This document shows, one piece after another, positions 1 to 9,625 of a DNA stretch of 64,000 nucleotides; the first letter of the stretch is position 1; each line of letters opens with the position of its first letter. The notes below the pieces were generated by a model. That model ran no database searches. It was not told the origin of the DNA and was given only the letters and a program-made list of their open reading frames with translations. The position numbers were made by a program, and so were the translations under genes. The stretch is from Cinnamomum chago (Eukaryota; Streptophyta; Magnoliopsida; Laurales; Lauraceae): the NCBI GenBank assembly GCA_038049695.1, contig CP142460.1, forward strand, positions 23,005,001-23,069,000, in the 5' to 3' direction.

Positions 1-995
1 GGAAGGCCCCGGAGCATCAATGGCAGAAGAGGTCGCTGGCTGGGGCGACACTGTGGGAGAGGCCGCCCAATGGGAACACAGCCGTGCCCCCACTGAAGGG
101 GTAGATGTGAGAGAGCTGGCCCTGAAAGACACTGGCGGGGAGTTCCCCCTTATGGTGCTGTCTACTCTCGCCTCCTTGGAAGGAGGGGCACTCCTACTCG
201 AAGGACGAGCTCCAGAAGAAGGGGTACTCCTAAGGAGAGCCCCAATCACCTCTCTATCTACTGCTGCAAAACAAAAATGTTACTTGGGCATATAAAAAAA
301 AAAGAAAGGAAAACAGAAGTGAAGAAGTACTTTTTCTCTTCACGGGAGGTGTCTGAGAGGGGCCACTAGCTCCACTAGCTCCACTAGCTCCACCACTCTC
401 TCTGGGTAGGAGAACCCCCAAGTCTTTTTCAGGATAGTCCCTCACGGCCTGCAGCTTCCCTTCCTGGCTCATGGAGAGCACCGGCGCGTCTACAAAAGGG
501 CAACTGGTAAGCACATAAAAAATATTAATAAAGGAAAGAGTAGCAAGTGGATGGCTTACCAAGTCTCCTGGCATCTCCCCATCGAGTAGGCACTAAAGCC
601 CGGTCTGTCTCGGAGGCCCACTCTCCGCCAGCAAATAAGAAACGGGATTTCCAGCTATGGTAGTTAGAGCGCAATCCTGTAAGTAGCTTGCCGCCCCTGG
701 AGGTAAAATAGTACCATCCCTTGTTAGGGGCGGGAGACTCGCTTAAGTTATAAGCCGCGTGGAACTCCACTGGTGAAGCGTCCTCGTCATGCACTCTCCT
801 CCACAATGCAAGGAAACCCAGCAAGGCTCTCCATCCGTTTGGTGCTAACCGCCCAGGGGTCAATGAAAAGTAGTGGAGAATACGGCAAATGGAAGAGAGC
901 ATGGGAAACCTCAATCCCGCCTCAAGCATCTCCTAGTAAATTACAATGTCGCCCGACGAATCGTCACAAGCGGGCTCATCCGCCTCAGCCCGACG
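1..995 (-). mobile_element. Tat-like Ty3 element remnant, host of the Tekay insertion at 996
   Basis: The stretch is moderately GC-rich and reads as retrotransposon on the minus strand. It contains the gag-like domain described at 525-929. Near 120-250 it has a Gly/Glu/Pro-rich segment resembling in composition the Tat gag linker at 55500-55640. The next element's LTR begins abruptly at 996, so this sequence was probably the insertion target. No LTR or primer site of its own is visible. Several frames are broken by stops around 340-400, where CCACTAGCT-type short repeats occur. Confidence 0.6.
525..929 (-). pseudogene. Plant gypsy-type gag-like domain (Transposase_28-like), partial
   Basis: This is an open frame of 134 residues. 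It contains the string LTPGRLAPNGWRALLGFLAL, followed by GWYYFTSRGGKLLTGL and a WKSRFLF box. That order (leucine-rich helix, 'LAPN.WR', 'GWYYF.SRGG..L', 'WK.RFFF') is the signature of the plant 'putative gypsy type transposon' domain (PF04195 family), found at the N-terminal side of Tat-like polyproteins. The frame is preceded by a stop, and its continuation towards position 500 runs into other frames, so it is a fragment. It probably has no function now. The family assignment is from motif memory, not a search. A related N-terminal piece lies at 56253-56424. Confidence 0.65.
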
Positions 996-3986
996 TGTTA
1001 GACCCCGACCCAGACCAAGTCGATTAGTGTGCGATTAGTATGTGTTTAGTCCTAAGTGGGTTTAGTTGGTGTTGGGTTAGAAGTAATGAGTTTTAGTCTT
1101 GGACATAACTTTGGGGATTTTCGAGAACGTGTAGTACCAGTCAGACACGCTCAGGAAGGCCTGAGTGCACGTGTAAGCTTTGGAAGATCGTATCGATTTC
1201 CGTGTGATTGTGACCTTGATTTCATTGAATGATTTTTCTATGTGTTACAACTTTTGTTTTTAAGCACATTCATGTTTGAAGCCCAAAAACCCATGTTTTG
1301 GCCCAAAGAGGGTAAAATTGTCTTTTATGCACAAATCTGGACACAATTTTCGAGATCTCAAAACCATGTTGAAAATATACTTTTCGGAAACTAGATATTT
1401 CGAGGATCGTTTTATCCTTCTTCGTCGAAGTCATCCGAGGTCCACAAGATCGTGTTTTGGCCGTTTCAAGGTTCATGTCAATTGGGGACCCATTGTCTTC
1501 ACTTAAGCCCCATCTCCCTCTCTTTTCATTTACTTTACCAAATCTCTGCAACTTTCTTAACCTAGGGTTGAAAATCCCTTTTTCCCCTTCCATTTTCCTC
1601 ATCTTGCATGCTTTAGCTAGAGAGCTCCAAAAAGGATTCCAAGACCATCATCTTCTTCATCTCCTTGCAAGCTTTCTATTGGTACAAATTTCTTGGAGTT
1701 CCTTGTGGATCAAACCCTACATTTTCTCCCTCCTCTCTTGTTTAACCATCTCTAGGTAAGATCTTCAAACCATGCTTTTCATAAAGTCTTTTTGTTCCTT
1801 AAAGATCTTGTTTTTCATGTTCCAAACCCTTTTGTTAAAATGGGTTCTTTGTTTCCATTTTGAGTGAGTTTGTGTGGTTTTCTTGGGTTTTTGTAGTTCT
1901 TTGGATTAGCTTTAGTGAAGTGCTTGGAGAGGATTGTTAGCATTGGTCAAGGCAAGTAATCTTTATAGGTTCAATGTGCATGTGTATTTTGATTCCTTTG
2001 TTACTTTAGAAATTGTGCATTTAACTTGTTTACAAGTTTCATGATTGTGTTTTATCGGATATTGGATGTGTGGAATGTTTGTTTTATCCCTTGGAGAGCA
2101 TGTAGGCTCAGGGTAGTACAGGTGGAATGAGAATAAGAGAAAGGAAGAAGAAAAATATGAAAGTCTGAACCCAGCTGCAATTCCCGTGCAGTTTCGGTCA
2201 GCTGGCGGTTAGCCGAGATCCCCATTGGCGGCTAACCGCTAGCCAACCGAACTCCGCGGTTCCCTTTCCAGAAGCTGACATTTCGACAGTGATTTACGGT
2301 CAGCTTGACGGTCAGCAGGCGGCTAGCCGCCATACCCCATGTCGGCTAACCGCTGGCCAACCGCGCGTTGTCTGTTCCTTTTCCCGAGAGCTACATTTCA
2401 AACTGGATTTCCCGCGGTCATCCCTACGGTCAGCTTACGGCTAACCGCTAGACCTCAGTTCGGCTAACCGTAAGCTAACCGCAGTAAGTACGGTTCCTTT
2501 TCCAGAGGGCTGCGTTGGATCTGGATTTCCAGCGGTCAGCCTGTCGGTCAGCTGGCGGCTAGCCGCTAGACCTCAGTTCGGCTAGCCGACACCTGACCGC
2601 GAGGTGACCGAATTTGACAGATTTCCTGTTTTGAAGAGTTTTTGCCAGAATGAAAACTAGAACATGTTAAGTGGCATTTAGCCTGATGTTATGCACTCGA
2701 AACCCGAGATGTCCTTGAACTTCTGGGGCACCAATTCTGTTTTAATTCCAACATCTGGGTTTCGACTGCACAACGATCAACCAAAGGTCCTTGCATGAGC
2801 ATGATAGGCTTTGTATTCATACTTTGGTTTCGATATAATGAATATCATCGTGTACTCGTTTTGAAGTTTAAGTACAAGCTCGTTTTGAAGATGTGTTTCA
2901 AGAAAAAGGGGATCACTTCCTAAGCGTGTTATGCATATTAATTATGCCTTGCTAGTCGTGTTCATCGTGTTTGATAAGTGATTTCCCCCTTTTTATCTCG
3001 ACATGTTTTGATAGTGTTTCGCGTGTTTTGTGCATTCATGAATTAAGTAACACCACTAAGCTTGGACTGCCCTTTCAGTTTGATCCACTGTCTGGGGGTC
3101 CTTAAACATGTGGACTGTCTGCAGACTGGTCGTGTATTTATTACACATCGTGCGTGTCCGGTTCCGCGGCCGGAATTCCCGTCTTTGTGGGAAATCGTGT
3201 CGTGCTTATATTATGTATATCGTGCTTGTCGTGCGTGCTTGCTCTTTTCATTATATAAATGATAGAGAAAGGATGGGCTCTTTGTGGATGATAACTATTC
3301 ATGATATATTATGTACTCATGCTAGTTTGTTTTAGTATCTCAGTTCGATTAAATATTTCTGCAAATGTACCTCAGTCATTATAGTATTTCAAATCAAGGA
3401 TTTGCTTATATGTTTTCTTAAACATCATTGTTTCATGCTTGCTCCTAAATTGACTACCTGCCAAACCGTCGTGTTTGACCCTTGTTTGTTGGTGCCCAGG
3501 TGCAGGAGACGTTACCTTTGAGGAGGAGCGTCAGGAGGAGGCTTGTGAGCCAACCCCTGTGAGAGAGTGGCAGCCCGACGATGTCATCTAGATGTCGGGT
3601 GGGTCCTTGAGTCTCGTCATCTTTTGTTGGGGTTTCTTTTGATTATTTTGGAGGATTGTATTGGCCTCTGTTGGCCTCTCTTGGAATTGTAACAAAACTT
3701 AACTTGGTTTCGTGTTAGTCCTATAACTTGAATATTAATGGAAATGCCTTGTTAGCTTCTTTCTTTAATACTATGCCCTGTTATTATTTGTTAGGGCACT
3801 TAAATATTTTGTGGGTGCTCATCTTGATGTGTTTTGTTACACGCTTCCGCATATTTGATCGTGTGAGTCAGATTCTGCGTGTCTTTGGGAATTCTCACCG
3901 CGGAAACCTGTGGGAAAACAATAGACATAAACTATCTCTAATAAAATGCGTCGCGGGCCCGGGGGATCCGTTCCGGGGTTGCGACA
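996..3986 (+). mobile_element. 5' LTR of a Tekay/Del-like Ty3 retrotransposon
   Basis: The segment starts TGTTAGACCCCGACCC and ends GGGTTGCGACA, so it has the TG...CA termini of an LTR. It is followed after 4 bases by a primer binding site at 3991. Its length is about 2,990 bp. The termini are of the same style as those of the LTRs at 18321-22491, 33610-36661 and 51684-53030. The last 500 bp are visibly homologous to 52550-53030 (a shared GAGGAGGCG-type box and a GATGATGTCGTGTAGAC-like box). An array of GGCTAGCC palindromes lies at 2190-2610. No 3' LTR is seen because the element is truncated, so target duplication cannot be tested. Confidence 0.85.
2190..2610 (+). repeat. Degenerate tandem array with GCGGCTAGCCGC palindromes inside the LTR
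   Basis: There are about 3.5 degenerate units of roughly 115-120 bp. Their spacing is marked by the recurring phrase (G)TTCCTTTTCCAGA near 2258, 2372 and 2491. Each unit carries GGTCAGC..GGCTAGCC/GGCTAACCG strings. At 2328-2341 there is a perfect 14-bp palindrome, GGCGGCTAGCCGCC, and at 2555-2566 a 12-bp core. The array lies about 1.2-1.6 kb from the LTR start. Confidence 0.75.
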
Positions 3987-3990
3987 GGAC

Positions 3991-4002
3991 TGGTATCAGA
4001 GC
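3991..4002 (+). other. Primer binding site, initiator tRNA-Met type
   Basis: TGGTATCAGAGC exactly matches the standard plant PBS complementary to the 3' end of tRNA-iMet. It lies 4 bases after the LTR terminus CGACA and fixes the LTR/internal boundary and the plus orientation. Confidence 0.93.
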
Positions 4003-4147
4003 GGGATATGTTTCAGGCACTTAAAAGAAACTAGAAAGGTCTTAGGAACGTGGCGAGGATTCGTGAGTTCGATAGAGTCGTTGGTATAGGACCTTAGAAA
4101 CCCTTGTACCATGATTATTGCGTACTAACTCCTTGTCTTACAGCAAC

Positions 4148-6968
4148 ATGCCTCCAAGAAAAGCTCTAAATCATCATGCTTCAGGCAGTAATCAGAATGA
4201 GTCAGATGTATCTGAGACACCAACAACCACACAGTTTCAAGAACTGATGCAAGCCACGATAGCACAGCAAAGGCAAGCTAATGAAAACCAAGCCAGATTT
4301 CAAGAACAGTTGGCAAAGAAGGATGATGAAATGGCACAAGTTCAAAGGCAGTTGTTGGAAGTACTTCAGAACAGGAACGTAGCACCACCCGTGGGTCCGC
4401 AGATCGTCATTCAAAATAGGGATCCTGACCCTAATGCACTGTTTGAGAAGTTCAGGAAGAGAGCACCCAAGGAATTTTCGGGCAATGAGGACCCGCTAGT
4501 GGCAGATGACTGGCTAGTCAATACGGAGAAGATCTTTGACGTCTTCATGTGCACGAGAATACAGAAGGTCAACCTCACAGCTTCACTATTTTATGGGCTT
4601 GCAGACCGGTGGTGGCAAACAGTCAAGGATCCTTATGCAGTGATGGCAGACGATGAGGCATGGGCAGCATTCAAGACACAGTTTCAAGATAAATACATTC
4701 CCTCTCATGTCAAGAGGCAGAAGGCCATCGAATTTCAGCAGCTCAAGCAAGGTAGCATGACGGTGCTAGATTACGTCACCAAGTTTGAAAGATTGGCTAG
4801 ATACGCTACCGAGTTGATTGACACAGAGAGAAAGAAGATAACTAAGTTTTTGGAAGGATTGAATCCGATCATCATGAGAGATGTCATAGGAGTAGTTCCT
4901 CCAACCACGTATGATGAGGCAGTCAAGCGGGCTTATACATTTGAAGATATTAACAATATGATTGTTCAGGACAGGAAGCAGCACTATCAGCAGCAGAATC
5001 AGAGGCAACAGCACAGCAAGAAGCCAAGGCAAGAACAAGGCCAAGTGAGGCAAGGGTGTGGACATTGTGGCAAGAATCATGAAACACACGAATGTCGTAA
5101 GGCCATGGGTGCCTGTTTCAAGTGTGGGGCTTTGAACCATGCAATCAAGGATTGCCCACTACTTCAGAACCAAGGGAACAGAAACCAGCAGCAGAGACAA
5201 GTAGCTCCTCAGAATCAAGCACCAGTGCAGAATCAGATTAGACCACCTCAACAGCAGCAGCAGGCTAGGCAACCAGCATAGAACCAGAATGCTCGTCCTC
5301 CACAGCAGAACAGACATGGCCAAGGAAGGCAGAACCAAGTACCAAATAGACTACAGATGCATGGACGTTTGTATTATCTCAACCGTGCAGATGCTAAAGC
5401 TGCAGGAGACGTGGTAGAAGGTAAACTTCTTGTTTGTGGGGTAGAAGCCCAGATTTTATTTGATCCTGGATCCACACATTCCTTTGCATCTCCTAGTTTT
5501 GCTAAGTTTATTGATGCACCATGTAGTGAGTTGGATTATATTTTAGTAGTGACCACTCCAGTAGGAAAACAAGTTGTGTGTAGGACCCATTACCCTAGCT
5601 GTACAGTTTTGTTAGGAGATGTTAATTTACCGGCCAACCTCATAGTTTTGGACATGCATGATTTTGATGTCATTTTAGGCATGGATTGGTTAGAAGCATA
5701 TCATGCCACCATGGATTGTTTTAGTAAGACCATCACATTCAGATTCTAAGGACCACAGGCAGAATTGATATTTCAGGGAAACAGGAGGAAAACTCAGGCA
5801 GGGTTTATTTCAGTTTTGAAGGCAAGCAGATTAGTTCAGAGTGGGTGTCAGGCGTTTATTGCGTTTATCACGGAGGATAAACAGTCCCAAGGGGTGGAGG
5901 ATATCCCGATTGTGTGTGAATTTCCGGATGTTTTTCCAGAAGAAATCTCGGGTTTACCACCAATTAGAGAAGTTGAGTTCAGAATTGAGCTCCTTCCAGG
6001 GACAACTCCGATCTCGATTGCACCATATAGGATGGCTCCAGCAGAAATGGGTGAGCTAAAGCTCCAATTGCAGGAATTGTTGAGCAAAGGTTTTATTAGA
6101 CCAAGTGTTTCACCGTGGGGAGCACTGGTGTTGTTTGTGAAAAAGAAGGATGGAAGTTTAAGAATGTGCATAGACTACCGGAAGTTGAACCATGTGACTG
6201 TGAAGAACAAGTATCCATTGCCAAGGATAGATGAATTGTTTGACCAATTGCAAGGAGCAGCCTACTTTTCCAAGATAGACTTGAGGTCATGGTACCATCA
6301 GTTGAGAGTTAGAGACTCAGACGTTCAGAAGACAGCTTTTAGAACAAGATATGGGCACTATGAGTTCTTAGTGATGCCCTTTGGTTTGACCAATGCACCC
6401 GCAGTCTTTATGGCTCTGATGAACAAGGTCTTTGCACCATATTTGGATCACTCCACAGTAGTATTTATTGATGATGTCCTTGTGTATTCCAAGAGTAAGA
6501 AGGAGCATGAAGAACATTTGAGGACAGCGTTACAGCTCTTGAGGGACAACCAGTTATATGCGAAACTCAGTAAGTGCGAATTCTGGTTAGAGCAAGTTGC
6601 TTTTCTAGGCCACATCATCTCCAGAGAAGGTTTAGCAGTTGACCAGGCCAAGATAGAAGCAGTTGTTAGTTGGGTGAGGCCAAGCAGTGTGACAGAGATT
6701 AAAAGCTTTTTGGGGTTAGCAGGCTGCTACAGAAGATTTGGCCAAGGTTTTTCGTCCATTGCAGCCCCGTTGACAAAATTGACTAGGAAGAACGTCCCAT
6801 TTGTGTGGACCGATCAGTGTGAAACAAGTTTTCAAGAGCTGAAAGGGAGGTTAACCACAGCCCCAATCCTCACGTTACCCTCGAATAATGGTGGATTTAT
6901 TGTTTATACAGATGCTTCGAATGTGGGACTGGGTTGTGTATTGATGCAGGATGGCAAAGTGATTGCTT
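4148..6968 (+). pseudogene. Tekay/Del-like Ty3 gag-pol polyprotein, two in-frame stops, truncated in RNase H
   Basis: I chose ATG 4148 (MPPRKA...) because MPPRK is the usual start in this lineage and the minus-strand gag at 33449 starts the same way; ATG 4118 is also open. Gag has the 'LFEKFRKRAPKEFSG' and 'WW..V' helices, a Gln-rich tail, and zinc knuckles CGHCGKNHETHEC and CFKCGALNHAIKDC. Protease follows (LFDPGSTHSFAS, with the DSG-like triad as DPGSTHS), then 'VILGMDWL'. Reverse transcriptase has [24 protein letters not shown] and the catalytic FIDD at about 6465. RNase H begins with [13 protein letters not shown] and is cut near 6970. All parts share one frame, interrupted only by TAG 5279-5281 (probably CAG mutated) and TAA 5747-5749. 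DLRSGYHQ is DLRSWYHQ here. Integrase and the 3' LTR are missing. The element is inactive by truncation. Confidence 0.92.
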
Positions 6969-6969
6969 A

Positions 6970-7245
6970 TGGCCGACGTCACGTAGCCAGCAACAGGGAC
7001 GCCCTAGGCGGCCACGGTCAGCTCGCCCGCCCGCAGCAGGGGTGCCCTCGCCTGGGGCGCCCCGTCCAGCCGTGGTCGCAACGCCCTTAGCGACGCTGTC
7101 CGCCGCCGTGACCTGCTGCTCGTCGCTCGACGCTGAGCCTGCGCCTACGCCTGGGGCACCATGGGTGGCACCCCGTTCTCCGCTGTGTGCAGCGTCCCAA
7201 GCACAGCAGCTTCCAGTCCATCTCCATAATCCATTTGCTTCATAG
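6970..7245 (-). other. GC-rich segment abutting the truncated RNase H, unidentified
   Basis: Base composition jumps from AT-rich retrotransposon to strongly GC-rich (runs such as GCCGCCGTGACCTGCTGC) and back within about 270 bp. On the minus strand an Ala/Gly/Arg-rich frame is open through the segment (for example GAPGVGAGSASSDEQQ). A shorter start, MKQMDYGDGLEAAVLGTL, begins near 7244 but stops at about 7150. A TATA-like box lies upstream on the same strand at 7359-7367. It could be the GC-rich 5' end of another element or a captured exon. I do not recognise the product. Confidence 0.4.
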
Positions 7246-7358
7246 GGCAGCTCTCTCCTTTTCAAAGAAGAAGATAAAAAGTTCTCTAAAAAAGAAGATG
7301 AACAATAAACAAGAAGAACAGTAAACAAGAAGAAGATAAAAAGGGGCAAAAGCCCTCT

Positions 7359-7367
7359 CTATTTATA
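7359..7367 (-). promoter_or_regulatory. TATA-like box, minus strand
   Basis: TATAAATAG on the minus strand lies about 115 bp upstream of the GC-rich minus-strand frame, with a purine/pyrimidine-biased leader between them. It fits an LTR or gene promoter. There is no experimental support. Confidence 0.4.
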
Positions 7368-7462
7368 ACCTGTGCACTAGGGTTTTCAAGGAGAAGGAAC
7401 CCAAGGCCAAGAGAGCAAAGGAGAAGAGTCTTGAACCACAAGAACTCTTCCGTAAAATTCAA

Positions 7463-7819
7463 AGAGGGAAAGAACCGCCGGAAGGACTCTTCTGTGGAAC
7501 CCCGAAGCGGAGATGGATAGTGTTTGGGAAAACAACTAATGCTCAGCGTAAAAAAAATAAAAATAAAAAATCTGACATACAAAATGTCAGCCTTTCAAAG
7601 TTTTCTTTGGCGCGAGAAATTGAGGGGCAAATGATGGGCCAAGAGGGAAAGAACCGCCGGAAGGACTCTTCTGTGGAACCCCGAAGCGGAGATGGATAGT
7701 GTTTGGGAAAACAACTAATGCTCAGCGTAAAAAAAATAAAAATAAAAAATCTGACATACAAAATGTCTCCCTTTCAAAGTTTTCTTTGGCGCGAGAAATT
7801 GAGGGGCAAATGATGGGCC
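7463..7819. repeat. Direct tandem duplication, two 179-bp units
   Basis: Unit 1 (7463-7641) and unit 2 (7642-7819) begin with AGAGGGAAAGAACCGCCGG and end with AAATGATGGGCCA. By eye they are almost identical; the clear difference is GTCAGCC versus GTCTCCC. Such similarity implies a recent duplication. Both contain AAAAAAAATAAAAATAAAAAA and GGCGCGAGAAATTGAGG. They lie in the upstream part of an LTR-like region. Confidence 0.9.
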
Positions 7820-8332
7820 AGGCCCAGATGGTTCAGTCTGCGCTAACGGGTTAAGCCCAAATAACTCGGTCCACGATGGTGGGTCAGGTCGGAGTGACCC
7901 AAGTCCGTGGTGAGCCCGGGTCATTACCCACCCATTAAGGGTCGAGTCCGGATCCACCGAATGACGGTGTCAGTGCGTCGTTCCTTTAACCGACTTTTAC
8001 CAATTCTTGCGGAGGATATCTTACCTGCTCATCTGCAGAGGACGGTTCGGAAGACTCCACCAGAATGGAGCGTACTCGCTGGAGAATCGTCCCCATCCGT
8101 TAGGGGAAGATTATAAAAAGAGAGTCCTACCAACACTAGAAAGCAAGCAACTTTTATCTACTTTCTCACTATCATTGTAATCTTTTGCTTTGTGATCTCT
8201 TCACCAGAGCAGTAAATTCACCAATTAGAGTGGACGTAGGTCACACTAACCTAACCACTATAAACTCTCCCTCTCTCTCCCCATTAGTTTTCACATTAAT
8301 TGCTTATCACTTGACCGGTGGTGCCCGAAACA
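7820..8332 (+). mobile_element. Tat/TRIM-like LTR, 3' part
   Basis: The sequence has the order of a plant LTR: TATA box (TTATAAAAAG at 8111), an AATCTTTTGC region, then GTGGACGTAGGTCACACTAA with AACCACTATAAACTC, the 'GTGGACGTAGGTC...' phrase common near the R/U5 of Tat and TRIM-like LTRs. It ends in CCGAAACA at 8332. A poorly preserved PBS-like string (TTGGCATCATC...TTTGGAC, 8337-8356) follows. The LTR's left boundary is unclear and may lie inside the 179-bp duplication. No coding region follows. Confidence 0.6.
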
Positions 8333-8546
8333 CTTTTTGGCATCATCACTTTGGACTTTAATTTTACATTCATATACTTAGTTGAAAATTTTGTTTATTA
8401 CTAATTACTGACTTTTATTAAAAATCATATTTAATTTTTATTCTTTATGTTAAGTACTTTGAAACTTTAGTTACATTCTATTAAAAATAAAAAAAATAAA
8501 AAGTAAAAAAGAGAGAGATAAGTACAAATACCAAACCGCCCAACAT
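8333..8546. other. AT-rich spacer, no gene seen
   Basis: AT-rich DNA with AAAAATAAAAAAAATAAAAAG runs. Nothing coding is visible. Confidence 0.6.
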
Positions 8547-8751
8547 CACTACACCAAAAATCGGAAATTGGAACGGAAAAGCGTTCCTAATCCTTCCGTT
8601 CCTAATCCGTTAAAGTGTTCCAATTTCCGTTCCAATTTGGTACCAACCGTTCCTAATCCAAATTGGAACGGAAATTGGAACACTTTAACGGATTATGAAC
8701 GGAAGGATTAGGAACGCTTTTCCGTTCCAATTTCCGATTTTTTGTGTAGTG
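8547..8751. mobile_element. CACTA-type MITE, near-perfect hairpin
   Basis: The element starts CACTACACCAAAAATCGGAA and ends with its inverse (..TTTTTTGTGTAGTG). It is flanked on both sides by the 3-bp duplication CAT (8544-8546, 8752-8754), as expected for CACTA transposition. The inverted repeats run almost to the centre (arms about 8547-8640 and 8655-8751, spaced around GGTACCAACC), so the whole 205 bp can fold into one hairpin. No coding capacity, so it would have been mobilised by a CACTA transposase elsewhere. It ends about 875 bp upstream of the RKD start codon. Confidence 0.92.
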
Positions 8752-8754
8752 CAT

Positions 8755-8890
8755 GCTGCCCAAGTCGCTAGCTAAAAAAACCGCCCAAGCCGCCTATACT
8801 TTGAGCAATTATAGTTTCTACTTTTTACAAACCGCCATAAAACAAAACCGCCTAAACTGTCCAATAGCCGCCCGCCGTGCACCCCTAGTC
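8755..8890. repeat. ACCGCCCAA-rich segment ending in a hAT-like terminus
   Basis: Short strings CCGCCCAAG, CCGCCTA and CCGCC recur on both sides of the CACTA MITE (8535-8546 and 8755-8880). The right edge GTGCACCCCTA (near 8878-8888) matches the inverse of the common hAT-MITE end TAGGGGTGCAC. The MITE may have inserted into an older hAT-like MITE whose left end I could not identify. Confidence 0.35.
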
Positions 8891-9132
8891 TATGGAATAT
8901 GCAAAATTTACTCCAATAAGAGTTAGCCCTGCCATATAGTTTTGATCATTTAGTTAAAATGTGATTAACACAATCTTATATATTATTAATAATCATAGTC
9001 ATTAATCACAAATTCAATTCAATCATCGAAGTTAAAAATGACCAGCTTCTAGTGAAGTAAAATTTGTACATATCCCATATACTATCTTGGAAAATATTTT
9101 GATTGGTTTGAATTTTTAATTTTACTCCCCAC

Positions 9133-9140
9133 TATAAAAG
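9133..9140 (+). promoter_or_regulatory. Candidate distal TATA box of the RKD gene
   Basis: TATAAAAG lies in CCCCACTATAAAAGCTCC, about 490 bp before the start codon. If used, the leader would be long and contain several upstream ATGs (for example near 9266 and 9289). Confidence 0.35.
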
Positions 9141-9502
9141 CTCCACTCCTTCAAGTGATCCAATTACTCAAGATTTCTCTGGCAGCCTGGAGGATCAAAG
9201 GAGTTAAAAAAACAGAGAGAGAAGAAAGGACCAAATTGAACAAACCCTAGCTGTCTGACCTCTACATGGTTAAAGTGAGAGGATACGATGATTCGGAAAA
9301 ACAATTTGCATGCACACGTATACATGAGTACTAGTCCCGTAGTCCGTGTATACGTGAAGTACTAATAATGATGATTATAGAAGCGAGTGCATGTTGTCGA
9401 TTGGGTTAGGTTTATCATTAACTTCGCATTAAATGATCGTTACGATTGAGTACATGAATTCTCCCTTTGTAACCCCTCCCCAATAGTCGTGCATGGCCTC
9501 AG

Positions 9503-9523
9503 CTCTCTCTCTCTCTCTCTCTC
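9503..9523 (+). repeat. (CT)n microsatellite in the RKD upstream/leader region
   Basis: Twenty-one bases of pure CT lie about 100 bp before the ATG. It is a pyrimidine patch typical of plant core promoters and 5' leaders, and is the exact complement of the (GA)n tract at 9720-9738. Confidence 0.9.
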
Positions 9524-9547
9524 AACAACAGGAGAGGAGGTTCTCTC

Positions 9548-9556
9548 TATAAAAGG
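9548..9556 (+). promoter_or_regulatory. Candidate proximal TATA box of the RKD gene
   Basis: TATAAAAGG lies 78 bp before the start codon. This would give a short leader of about 45 nt without upstream ATGs and puts the CT tract just upstream of the TATA box. I prefer this over the distal candidate, without proof. Confidence 0.45.
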
Positions 9557-9625
9557 AAGCTCGTCGTTTTCTAGTTTTGTTCCAGTTCAGATAGATTTTT
9601 GTTTACTTTGTGAATTAGACCCCAA

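Noticed and set aside
503-560. A splice intron in the minus-strand gag-like remnant
   Set aside because: GT..AG borders exist, but the interval would be only about 56 bp, shorter than usual plant introns, and the downstream frame is broken anyway.
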